From NCBI GenBank assembly GCA_002298695.1, contig DBLB01000127.1:1-9382 (forward strand): a stretch of 9,382 bases of DNA, read 5' to 3'. This DNA is from Clostridiales bacterium UBA735. Its GTDB lineage: Bacteria > Bacillota > Clostridia > Oscillospirales > Oscillospiraceae. The translations under genes were made by a program, and so were the position numbers. Below the pieces are notes generated by a model, which saw only the letters and a program-made list of their open reading frames with translations, was not told where the DNA came from and ran no database searches. Of this stretch, positions 1 to 6,274 are shown piece by piece (the stretch's first letter is position 1; each line of letters starts with the position of its first letter).

Positions 1-120
1 CCGCCTGCCAGGCGCCGGTGGCCAGGAGGATGTGGGTGTAGCCCATCTTCTTGAGCTCGGCCACGCTCAAGAAGATGGGCTACACCCACATCCTCCTGGC
101 CACCGGCGCCTGGCAGGCGG
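1..120. repeat. 56-bp perfect inverted repeat (foldback) at the left edge
   Basis: Positions 1-56 are the exact reverse complement of 65-120, separated by the 8-base spacer tcggccac. The right arm reads as ygfK coding sequence. The complement of 1-64 also reads as the same protein and continues it sensibly upstream (V-A-E-L-K-K-M-G in place of the S-S-A-T-L-K-K-M-G read through the junction). Both arms are therefore the same gene segment in opposite orientations, as in a foldback chimera made during amplification or library preparation, or a mis-joined contig end. A real 56-bp perfect hairpin inside a conserved coding region is unlikely. The complement of 57-64 probably holds true ygfK sequence lying just upstream of base 65. 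Confidence 0.9.
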
Positions 121-1178
121 GCAAGCTCGACATCCCCGGAAACGTCCAGGGCGTCATCGGCTGGATGAAGGAAATGAAGCAGCAGGTCAAACCGTGCCTG
201 ACCGGTCATGTGGCCGTCGTCGGCGCGGGCAACACCGCGATGGACGCCGCGCGCGTTGCAAAACGCATGGGTGCGGAGAGCGCGACCATCGTCTATCGCC
301 GCACGAAGAAGGAAATGCCCGCCGATGAGCATGAGCTGAAGCTCGCCATCGACGAGGGCGTCAACATGCTCGAGCTGGCGGCTCCGGTCGCACAGGAAAA
401 CGGCGTGCTCCGCTGCGAGAAGATGCGTCTTGGTGAGCCGGACGTGTCCGGACGCCGCGCCCCGGTCGGCACCGGCGAATTTGTAGAGATCCCGTGCGAT
501 CTCGTCATCTCCGCCGTCGGCGAAAAGGTCGACAGCGCGCTGATGGCCGCGAACGGCATCGAAATGGGCCGCAAGGGCCCGGCTTTTAAGACCAACGTGG
601 ACGGCGTCTGGTGCGCGGGCGACGCGCACAGAGGCCCCGCGACCGTGGTCGAGGGCATCGCGGACGCAGCGGCGTTTGCCGAGGCCGTCGTCGGCGAAGC
701 CTGGACCTATGAAATTCCCGAGACGGCCTACCCGAGCAAGGCACAGGCCATCGGGAAGAAGGGCATCCTGATGAAGGCTTCTCAGGCGTGCTGCGAGGGC
801 AAGCGCTGCCTGGACTGCAACACGGTCTGCGAAAACTGCGCCGACTCCTGCCCGAACCGTGCGAACGTCGTCATCAAGATGGCAGACGGACGGCATGAGA
901 TCCTGCACATCGACAAGATGTGCAACGAGTGCGGCAACTGCACGCAGTTCTGCCCGTATGCTTCGGAGCCCTGCCGCGACAAGTTCACGCTGTTCCAGAC
1001 GGCGGAGGACATGGCCGACAGCCGCAACGCGGGCGTCCTGTTCCTCGGCGGCGACAAGATCCGCGTCCGTCTGGCCGACGTGCAGGATTATGACCTGTCG
1101 CAGCCGAACGCGCTGCCGCAGGAGATCGAGCAGTTCATCCTCACGGTCCGCAGCAAATACGCCTATCTCTATCAGTAA
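66..1178 (+). CDS. ygfK: YgfK-type putative selenate reductase subunit, 3' part (5' end missing)
   Basis: This is the C-terminal part, about 370 residues, of a flavin/iron-sulfur protein of the YgfK family, whose full length is roughly 1,000 residues. Numbering from the in-frame TTG at 51, the visible order is: the end of an FAD domain (HILLATGA, residues 13-20); an NAD(P)-binding Rossmann motif (VVGAGNTAMDAAR, 56-68); the FAD-closing motif (VWCAGDAHRGP, 187-196); a Cys-rich segment (Cys 247, 248, 253, 256, 260, 263, 267); and a second cluster motif (CNECGNCTQFCP, 291-302). The upstream TTG is not a real start, because it lies in the foldback junction. Known context: ygfK sits with molybdenum-hydroxylase, ssnA and hydantoinase-type genes in clusters linked to selenium-dependent hydroxylases and anaerobic purine breakdown. 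Those neighbours would lie off the left edge. It probably passes electrons between NAD(P)H, flavin and Fe-S partners, and the true substrate is uncertain. The name selenate reductase is historical. Confidence 0.9.
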   Translation, partial: LKKMGYTHILLATGAWQAGKLDIPGNVQGVIGWMKEMKQQVKPCLTGHVAVVGAGNTAMDAARVAKRMGAESATIVYRRTKKEMPADEHELKLAIDEGVNMLELAAPVAQENGVLRCEKMRLGEPDVSGRRAPVGTGEFVEIPCDLVISAVGEKVDSALMAANGIEMGRKGPAFKTNVDGVWCAGDAHRGPATVVEGIADAAAFAEAVVGEAWTYEIPETAYPSKAQAIGKKGILMKASQACCEGKRCLDCNTVCENCADSCPNRANVVIKMADGRHEILHIDKMCNECGNCTQFCPYASEPCRDKFTLFQTAEDMADSRNAGVLFLGGDKIRVRLADVQDYDLSQPNALPQEIEQFILTVRSKYAYLYQ

Positions 1179-1192
1179 GAATTAAAACAGTT

Positions 1193-1222
1193 CCGCGCCG
1201 GCTGAATCATCAGCCGGCGCGG
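1193..1222 (+). terminator. Terminator hairpin after ygfK
   Basis: A perfect 13-bp GC-rich stem (ccgcgccggctga, 1193-1205, with its complement at 1210-1222) closes on the 4-base loop atca, 14 bases after the ygfK stop. The following sequence, cattctta, is only weakly T-rich. On the other strand the hairpin is followed by aactgtttt, so it may also help stop transcription arriving from the converging TIGR04255 gene. Confidence 0.75.
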
Positions 1223-1319
1223 CATTCTTATGGTCCGGAACCGCGGTCAACTCAAAACCCGGGAGTGGGCTGCCGGGCAATCCCCGCAGCACAGGCACGC
1301 ATGGCACTGCGCGGGACGC

Positions 1320-2105
1320 TCAGGGCGGTTCCGGCCCCATGGCGTCCAGCAGCGTGTCGGTCACGGCGCCGCGGAACAGGCTTCCGGCATTGCCGTGGAC
1401 GATGTTCAGCGCCGGCACAGCCTGCCCGAGGGGCGTTTTTCCGTCGATGTAGACGTCGAGGTCGAGCATGAAAACGCGGCTTTCCGTGGCCTCCTTCGTG
1501 CGGTTGTTCACCTTGCGGAGCGTGCCGGGGCCGGATTTGACGTTGGCCTTCGCACCGCCGGGCAGGGCGAGCGCGGCGCTCAGCTCGCATTTGGAGAAGG
1601 CCGTCTCCTGTGCGTCGTCGTCGGCGAGCAGGCCGAGATAGCCGGGCTGGATGAGCTCGCGCCAGAGGCAGTCCTCCAGCCCGAGCACCCTGCGGTCAAA
1701 GGCGTTGATGTAGCGCAGACCGACGCGCGTGAAATATGCAGGCTGGTAGACCTCGATCAGCGTGACGAGCAGCCGGTCAAGCCGCTTTGCAAACTCCTCC
1801 CAGCGGGTATAGCCGTGTGTGGAGAGCGCGACAAAGCCCTTTGTCAGGCTGACCTTCCAGCGGCCGTCCTCGGAGATGCACTGGTAATTATTTACTGTCC
1901 CCTGCGGCACGGGCTTTCCGTCGACCACCTGGGGCGGCAGCTGCTCCACCTTTTTCTGGTACTGCGGATATTCGCTCCGGATCTGATCCTGAAATACGGC
2001 AGGGTCGCTGGATTCGATTTTCAGAATGTCGGGAAATCGCAGCTGGCAGATGACCTCAAGCAGCTGCGGACGCTGCAAAATCTGGCGGGATTCTTCTGAA
2101 CGCAT
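1320..2105 (-). CDS. TIGR04255 family protein (function unknown)
   Basis: The 261-residue product matches the sporadically distributed TIGR04255 family in length and signature. It has an N-terminal segment QRPQLLEVICQLRFP (11-25), a central VGLRYINAFDRR (128-139), and a C-terminal LNIVHGNAGSLFRGAVTDTL (233-252) like the family's closing helix. No signal peptide, membrane segment or recognisable catalytic motif is visible, so a soluble cytoplasmic protein is expected. I chose the ATG at 2105 over the one at 2111, because GAGG at 2114-2117 lies 8 bases from the former and only 2 from the latter. The gene stands alone, convergent with ygfK and divergent from the PAP2 operon. Recognition rests on motif memory, not on a search, and the biochemical role is unknown. 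Confidence 0.8.
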   Translation of the reverse strand: MRSEESRQILQRPQLLEVICQLRFPDILKIESSDPAVFQDQIRSEYPQYQKKVEQLPPQVVDGKPVPQGTVNNYQCISEDGRWKVSLTKGFVALSTHGYTRWEEFAKRLDRLLVTLIEVYQPAYFTRVGLRYINAFDRRVLGLEDCLWRELIQPGYLGLLADDDAQETAFSKCELSAALALPGGAKANVKSGPGTLRKVNNRTKEATESRVFMLDLDVYIDGKTPLGQAVPALNIVHGNAGSLFRGAVTDTLLDAMGPEPP

Positions 2106-2134
2106 ATACATTACCTCGTTTTCAGATTACTTAT

Positions 2135-2162
2135 AGTATAGTGTTTTTTGCGAAAAAAGCAA
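2135..2162 (-). promoter_or_regulatory. Possible promoter of the TIGR04255 gene
   Basis: Read on the minus strand, a -10-like TATACT (2135-2140) is preceded at 16 bp by TTGCTT (2157-2162), which matches only the TTG of a -35. The distance to the gene start is suitable. The -35 half overlaps the palindrome at 2159-2176, so a protein bound there could block this promoter. The match is moderate only. Confidence 0.4.
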
Positions 2163-2176
2163 GGGTGCACCCTTGC
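2159..2176. promoter_or_regulatory. 18-bp perfect palindrome between divergent genes
   Basis: gcaagggtgcacccttgc is its own reverse complement and lies between the TIGR04255 gene (-) and the PAP2 operon (+). It could be an operator for a dimeric regulator, as it overlaps the putative minus-strand -35 and lies upstream of the plus-strand -10. Alternatively, on the minus strand it forms a 7-bp stem with loop tgca followed directly by TTTTTT, which is the shape of a small intrinsic terminator. No minus-strand gene ends nearby, so the operator reading is slightly preferred. Confidence 0.45.
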
Positions 2177-2205
2177 CAACTGACGCTTCCATTTCGTGAA
2201 AAGTG

Positions 2206-2233
2206 TGCTATACTACGAATTAGAAAAAGGAGG
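2206..2233 (+). promoter_or_regulatory. Extended -10 promoter and ribosome binding site of the PAP2 operon
   Basis: TGC-TATACT (2206-2214) is an extended -10 element. No good -35 is found at the right distance (cttcca at 2186-2191 matches 3 of 6), as is common with extended -10 promoters. AGGAGG at 2228-2233 lies 7 bases before the ATG at 2241. This fixes that start and excludes the in-frame ATG at 2196, which would lie upstream of the promoter itself. Confidence 0.6.
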
Positions 2234-2240
2234 ACGTTTT

Positions 2241-3164
2241 ATGGGCTTTTTGCGTCTGCTGGAATCCATCCGGGTCCCGGCGCTGAATGTGTTTTTCTCC
2301 GGCATCACCTACTGCGGCGACGAGATCGCGTTTATGGTGGCAGCATTCGCGCTGTTCTGGTGCGTGAACAAGCGGACGGGATATTATGCGTTTCTGGTCG
2401 GCCTGTTCGGTACGATCGGCAACCAGTGGCTGAAGATCGTCTGCCGCATCCCGCGGCCGTGGGTGCTCGACCCGGATTTTACGATCGTGGAGTCCGCCCG
2501 CGCAGCCGCAACGGGCTATTCGTTCCCCTCGGGGCACACGCAGAACGCCGTCGGCACCTACGGCGCGCTGGCTGTCATGACAAAGCGGAAGTGGGTGCGC
2601 GGCGTGTGCATTGCGCTGATCGTGCTGGTGCCGTTTTCGCGGATCTACCTCGGCGTGCATACGCCGCTGGATGTTGGCGTGGCGTTTTTGATGGCGGCGG
2701 CGCTGCTGGCACTGTTCTATCCGGTGTTCCGGTCGGAGACGTCGATGGCGAAGGGGATGCCGTGGCTGCTCGGGGCGGCGGTGCTGCTGGCCGTGGCGTT
2801 TGCGTGCTACTTGAGCGGGCTGCGGGTGGACGCGGCGGAGCTTGACGGGTCGAACTTTGCGCATGCGCAGGAGAACGCCTACAAGCTGCTGGGCGCGGTG
2901 ATCGCGCTGCTGCCGGTCTATTTGATCGAGAAACGGTATGTGAACTTTGAGACCGGCGCGGTCTGGTACGCGCAGCTCGCGAAGCTGGCGCTTGGCCTTG
3001 GACTGGCGATGGCGGTAAAGTCGGTGCTGAAGGCACCGCTGAACGCGCTGCTGCCCGGCGGTCCCGGCGATGCAGTCCGCTATTTCGTGCTGGTGCTGTT
3101 CGCGGGCTGTATCTGGCCGCTGACGTTCCGCTGGTTTGCAAAATGGGGGAAACGGAAGGCATGA
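2241..3164 (+). CDS. PAP2-superfamily integral membrane phosphatase
   Basis: The 307-residue polytopic membrane protein has all three type-2 phosphatidic acid phosphatase signatures: K-x6-RP (Lys65, Arg72, Pro73); PSGH (96-99); and SR-x5-H-x3-D (Ser133, Arg134, His140, Asp144). His99 and His140 are the expected catalytic pair, with Asp144 supporting the nucleophilic histidine. In this family they hydrolyse phosphate or pyrophosphate esters of lipids such as phosphatidate or undecaprenyl pyrophosphate. About seven or eight hydrophobic segments are visible. The region after residue 165 (further membrane segments plus a polar stretch near 193-212) extends beyond the compact core of BcrC-type enzymes. 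This is the first gene of an operon, and its TGA overlaps the next ATG (ATGA at 3161-3164). The lipid substrate cannot be told from sequence. Confidence 0.92.
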   Translation: MGFLRLLESIRVPALNVFFSGITYCGDEIAFMVAAFALFWCVNKRTGYYAFLVGLFGTIGNQWLKIVCRIPRPWVLDPDFTIVESARAAATGYSFPSGHTQNAVGTYGALAVMTKRKWVRGVCIALIVLVPFSRIYLGVHTPLDVGVAFLMAAALLALFYPVFRSETSMAKGMPWLLGAAVLLAVAFACYLSGLRVDAAELDGSNFAHAQENAYKLLGAVIALLPVYLIEKRYVNFETGAVWYAQLAKLALGLGLAMAVKSVLKAPLNALLPGGPGDAVRYFVLVLFAGCIWPLTFRWFAKWGKRKA

Positions 3165-4105
3165 GCATACTCTGGATTTTGCTGATTCTTGCCGGTGTCT
3201 GCCTGCTCGGCGCGTGCATCGCTGTGCTGGCCTGCTCCCGCGGCCGGCATGCCTCGCAGGCGGAGATCGACGCCTGTCTGCGGCAGTATCCGCTGATCCA
3301 CGACGAAGCGATGGCTGCGCAGCAGTTCGTCGCGGCGCAGCAGCCGCAGCAGCTCTATGTGGAGAGCTACGACGGCAAGCGCCTGCATGCGCAGCTGCTG
3401 CGCCGGGAAAACGCCGCCGGAACGATTTTGCTGTTCCACGGCTACCGCTCGAGCTGGAACGTCGATTTCAGCACGGTCATTCCGTTCTATCACGCGCAGG
3501 GCTACAACCTGCTGCTCGTCGATCAGCGGGCGCACCAGGGGTCTGCGGGGACGTTTCTGACATTCGGCGTGAAGGAGCGCTATGACGTCATCTCGTGGGT
3601 GACGTACCTCGGGCAGCTCCTCGGACAGGCACATCCGCTCTACCTCGGCGGCCTTTCCATGGGCGCGACGACTGTACTGCTCGCGTCCTGCTTTGAATTC
3701 CCGGCCAATGTGCGCGGGATCATCGCCGACTGCGGCTTTACCGAACCCTATGCCGAGATGCAGCACGTGCTGCGCGGCCTCGGACGGTGGATCCCGGCGC
3801 GATTTGTGCTGTTCTGGGTGAATCTGGCGACGCATCTGCTCGCGGGGTACGGCCTGCATGAGGCGGATACGCGTCTGAGTGTGGCGAAAAGCCGGTACCC
3901 TATCCTGTTCATCCACGGCACGGAGGACGATTTTGTGCCCTGCGGGATGACGAAGGAGAACTTTGCCGCATGCACAGCGGAAAAAGAACTGATTCTGGTG
4001 GAAGGTGCGCAGCACGGGTGCAACTATGTCCGGGACCGGCCGCGCGTGCAGTCCACGCTGGAAAACTTTCTGGAAAAACATCTGCATGGGGAGGATGAAG
4101 CATGA
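3161..4105 (+). CDS. Membrane-anchored alpha/beta hydrolase (serine hydrolase)
   Basis: The 314-residue protein has an N-terminal hydrophobic segment (about residues 2-25) that probably acts as an uncleaved anchor, followed by an alpha/beta hydrolase fold. Visible elements are the oxyanion-loop motif LFHGY (91-95), LLVDQRAHQGS (118-128), the nucleophile elbow GLSMG with Ser166, the acid in GTEDDFV (Asp256 or Asp257), and His285 in AQHG. The triad is therefore complete. It resembles the YqkD/BEM46-like group of putative esterases. The substrate is unknown. I chose the ATG at 3161 because it forms an ATGA overlap with the PAP2 stop. An in-frame ATG at 3143 lies inside the PAP2 gene and would put six polar residues before the anchor. 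The 3' end again overlaps the next gene by ATGA, so all three genes are translationally coupled. Confidence 0.9.
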   Translation: MSILWILLILAGVCLLGACIAVLACSRGRHASQAEIDACLRQYPLIHDEAMAAQQFVAAQQPQQLYVESYDGKRLHAQLLRRENAAGTILLFHGYRSSWNVDFSTVIPFYHAQGYNLLLVDQRAHQGSAGTFLTFGVKERYDVISWVTYLGQLLGQAHPLYLGGLSMGATTVLLASCFEFPANVRGIIADCGFTEPYAEMQHVLRGLGRWIPARFVLFWVNLATHLLAGYGLHEADTRLSVAKSRYPILFIHGTEDDFVPCGMTKENFAACTAEKELILVEGAQHGCNYVRDRPRVQSTLENFLEKHLHGEDEA

Positions 4106-5139
4106 GCACACAGCATGAAGTCACCGCCGCACAGCCGCTGCTGAACCGGGAGGGGAACCTGAACGAACCGGGCTGGGCGCGCAGCCTGCTCTGGAACTAT
4201 CACCGGCCGGACATCAAGGCGAGCGGGATGCGCATCAAGGAGTGGGATTATTACTTTCTGTCGGACGGCCACATCGGCCTCGCGCTGACGATCGCGGACA
4301 ACGGCTACATGGGTCTGGATTCCGTCTCCTTTCTGAATTTCGACGAGCGCTGGGAGCGGACAAAAAGTCCGATGCGCCTGCTGCCGATGGGCAAGACCGC
4401 CCTGCCGGAGACGAGCGCGGCAGGCGCGAGCGAAATTGCACGGGCGGGCTATGCGCTGGCGTTTTATCATGACGGCGACGGCACGCGCAAGTTGACGTTC
4501 CATATGGACAACTTCTGCGGCAGCGACAGCATCGAGGGTATGATCTCCCTCTCGGACGCGCCGGCGGAGAGCATGGTCATTGCCACGCCGTTTGAAAAGT
4601 CCGGCCATTTCTACTATAACCAGAAGATCAACTGCATGCGTGCCTCCGGCTGGATCGAGCTCGGCGGCAGGCGGTACACCGTGCAGCCGGAGAACTGGTT
4701 CGCCGTGCTGGACTGGGGCCGGGGCGTCTGGACGTATCACAACACGTGGTACTGGGGCAGCGCCTCCGGCGAGGTGAACGGCGTGCCGTTCGGCTGGAAC
4801 ATCGGCTATGGCTTCGGCGATACGCGCGCGGCTAGCGAGAACGTCCTGTTCTACAACGGGAAGATTCACAAACTGAGCGAGGTGCGCTTTGAAATTCCAA
4901 TGAAGAGCGGAAAAGAGGACTACCTCGCCCCCTGGCGCTTCACGAGCGACGACGGCCGCTTTGAAATGGCCTTCCGCCCTGTGCTCAACCGCGCCGCCTG
5001 TACCTCCGTCGGCGTCATCAAGTCCGACCAGAATCAGGTGTTCGGACATTTCACGGGACAGGCAACGCTGGACGACGGAACCGTCCTCCCCGTCCGCGAC
5101 TTCTTCGGCTTCGCCGAGAAAGTGGAAAATAAGTGGTAA
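4102..5139 (+). CDS. DUF2804 domain-containing protein
   Basis: The 345-residue product carries the DUF2804 hallmarks from end to end: PLLNREGNLNEPGWA (12-26) at the N terminus; RIKEWDYYFL (44-53); LTIADNGYMG (62-71); FAVLDWGRGVWTYHNTWYWG (200-219); and a C-terminal DDGTVLPVRDFFGFAE (324-339). It is rich in Trp, Tyr and Gly with alternating polar and hydrophobic residues, suggesting a mostly beta structure. It has no signal peptide or membrane segment. GGGGAGG (4087-4093) lies 8 bases before the start, and the ATG overlaps the hydrolase stop as ATGA. The domain's function is not established. Its position third behind two membrane-bound hydrolases hints at lipid or other hydrophobic ligand handling, but that is inference. 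Confidence 0.92.
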   Translation: MSTQHEVTAAQPLLNREGNLNEPGWARSLLWNYHRPDIKASGMRIKEWDYYFLSDGHIGLALTIADNGYMGLDSVSFLNFDERWERTKSPMRLLPMGKTALPETSAAGASEIARAGYALAFYHDGDGTRKLTFHMDNFCGSDSIEGMISLSDAPAESMVIATPFEKSGHFYYNQKINCMRASGWIELGGRRYTVQPENWFAVLDWGRGVWTYHNTWYWGSASGEVNGVPFGWNIGYGFGDTRAASENVLFYNGKIHKLSEVRFEIPMKSGKEDYLAPWRFTSDDGRFEMAFRPVLNRAACTSVGVIKSDQNQVFGHFTGQATLDDGTVLPVRDFFGFAEKVENKW

Positions 5140-5142
5140 CAA

Positions 5143-5172
5143 AGCGCCGCATGGCATTTGCCGTGCGGCGCT
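5143..5172. terminator. Probably bidirectional terminator between converging genes
   Basis: A 13-bp stem with one G-T pair (agcgccgcatggc, 5143-5155, with gccgtgcggcgct, 5160-5172) closes on loop attt, 4 bases after the DUF2804 stop. On the plus strand the tail cgtctgtc is poor in T. On the minus strand the hairpin is followed by TTGTTACC, slightly better, so it may also end the converging zinc-ribbon gene, whose stop lies about 150 bases away. The rest of 5173-5320 shows no gene. Confidence 0.7.
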
Positions 5173-5320
5173 CGTCTGTCAGATGTCACCACGATATTGT
5201 TCCAAAAACCGCAGTTCCGCGAATCCGGACGCACCCCGTGGGGCACATGCACCCATCGGCCCGCTGCACGGCCTGCGATCGATCTCCGCATCCCATAGGG
5301 GGCGGACACAGGCGGCTATT

Positions 5321-6130
5321 TCATCCTCCGAAGCACTCCTTACACGGCGTATAGCCCTGCTTTTCCGCCAGCTTGCGGCTGTAGGCCCAGAAATTCTTCT
5401 TCAGGAAGCGGCTGCAATCATACCGGTGATAGCAGCCCGTGCCGTCGTCTTCAATGAAAACGACATAGCTGTTGACAAAGTCCACCTGCTCGCTCTGCCG
5501 GTCATAGCGCGCCTGCAAGCTGTCATATGTCTCCTGCAGTGCGTCGTGCTCCGCTGTCAGCGTTTCAAGCTGCTGCGTCAGCACCTCATTTTCCGCCATT
5601 GCCGCCTCCAGCGCGCGCTGCTGCTCGCTCAGGTCGTACTGCGACTGGCTGGCCGAACTCTCTGCCGAGCTGACGGAGGCCAGCAACACCTCGATCTGCG
5701 CGCTCTGCGCCGCGGCGTTGTCCTCCGCCTCCTGGAGCTGCTGCGTCAGCCCGTCGATCTCCGCCTCGAGATCGTCCAGCGCCGCCTCCCGTTCGGCGAC
5801 TGCATCCTCCCGCAGCTGCACGCGCCGCCGTTCCTTCGTCCGCCCCGCAAACAGCCAGCAGGCCGCGCCGATCCCCAGGACCGCCAGCAGGCAGGCCGCC
5901 GCCGTCAGCGCACGGCCGCTCTTTTTCTGCGCCTGCACTTCCGTCTCCGGCATGCGCTTTGCCTCCGGACGTGGGGCCGGAGGCTGCCGGAGCGGCGTCT
6001 GCATCCGGCCGGACGCCGAGATGGCCGGCCGTGCTGCCGCCTGCGCGCTTCCGGACGGATTCAGGCTGCAATCCGGACAGAACAGCTCGCCGTCCGGAAT
6101 CTCTTTGCCGCATTTGATGCAAGTCGTCAT
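5321..6130 (-). CDS. Single-pass membrane protein with zinc ribbon, coiled coil and C-terminal Ada-like Cys/His motif
   Basis: This 269-residue protein has a modular design. An N-terminal zinc ribbon (Cys4, Cys7, Cys18, Cys21) is followed by a Pro/Ala-rich linker (25-70) and a membrane segment (about 74-95) with basic residues after it (RTKERRR). A long Glu/Gln/Ala-rich coiled coil (about 104-218) leads to a C-terminal module with CYHRYDC (233-239) and GYTPCKEC (259-266). The last resembles small Ada-type metal-binding modules found at the ends of exported proteins; His235, Cys239, Cys263 and Cys266 are likely ligands. Topology is not certain: the ribbon is expected inside the cell and the coiled coil outside, although the basic cluster follows the membrane segment. 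The ATG at 6130 is preferred over the one at 6163, because GGAGGG lies 7 bases upstream and the later start begins right at the zinc ribbon. The function is unknown. Confidence 0.85.
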   Translation of the reverse strand: MTTCIKCGKEIPDGELFCPDCSLNPSGSAQAAARPAISASGRMQTPLRQPPAPRPEAKRMPETEVQAQKKSGRALTAAACLLAVLGIGAACWLFAGRTKERRRVQLREDAVAEREAALDDLEAEIDGLTQQLQEAEDNAAAQSAQIEVLLASVSSAESSASQSQYDLSEQQRALEAAMAENEVLTQQLETLTAEHDALQETYDSLQARYDRQSEQVDFVNSYVVFIEDDGTGCYHRYDCSRFLKKNFWAYSRKLAEKQGYTPCKECFGG

Positions 6131-6158
6131 ATCCAATCCCTCCGCACCCGTTTTTTTC

Positions 6159-6187
6159 ATCATACCACGGATGTCGAAAGATGTAAA
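6159..6187 (-). promoter_or_regulatory. Promoter of the zinc-ribbon/coiled-coil gene
   Basis: On the minus strand, TTTACA (6182-6187, 5 of 6 to the -35 consensus) and TATGAT (6159-6164, 5 of 6 to the -10) are separated by 17 bp. The -10 is also preceded by TGG, giving an extended -10. Transcription should start near 6152, about 20 bases before the chosen ATG. This start also excludes the ATG at 6163, which would lie inside the -10. Confidence 0.75.
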
Positions 6188-6234
6188 GAAAGCGTCATGC
6201 CCGCCGCGCCGCCCGGAATGCAGTTTTTGCGTAT

Positions 6235-6267
6235 CAAAAAACGTGCGCGCCGGAACCGGCGCGCACG
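6235..6267 (-). terminator. Intrinsic terminator of the sodium symporter gene
   Basis: cgtgcgcgccgg (6242-6253) pairs perfectly with 6256-6267. Allowing for a minimal loop this gives 11 GC-rich pairs around gaac. On the minus strand the stem is followed directly by six T residues (6236-6241). It begins 7 bases beyond the transporter's TAA. This is the best-formed terminator in the window. Confidence 0.92.
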
Positions 6268-6274
6268 GCAGTAT

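Noticed and set aside
51..65. TTG at 51 as the start of the ygfK product
   Set aside because: It lies in the foldback junction, and the preceding domains of YgfK are missing; the reading frame is a 3' fragment entering from an artefactual edge.
1230..2099. A 289-codon plus-strand open frame opposite the TIGR04255 gene
   Set aside because: The minus-strand frame has a ribosome site and family motifs; the plus frame has neither.
3080..5157. Two long minus-strand open frames (3080-4111 and 4024-5157)
   Set aside because: They lie antisense to the hydrolase and DUF2804 genes, whose domains and catalytic residues are clear. The antisense products are His/Arg/Val-rich with no recognisable domain.
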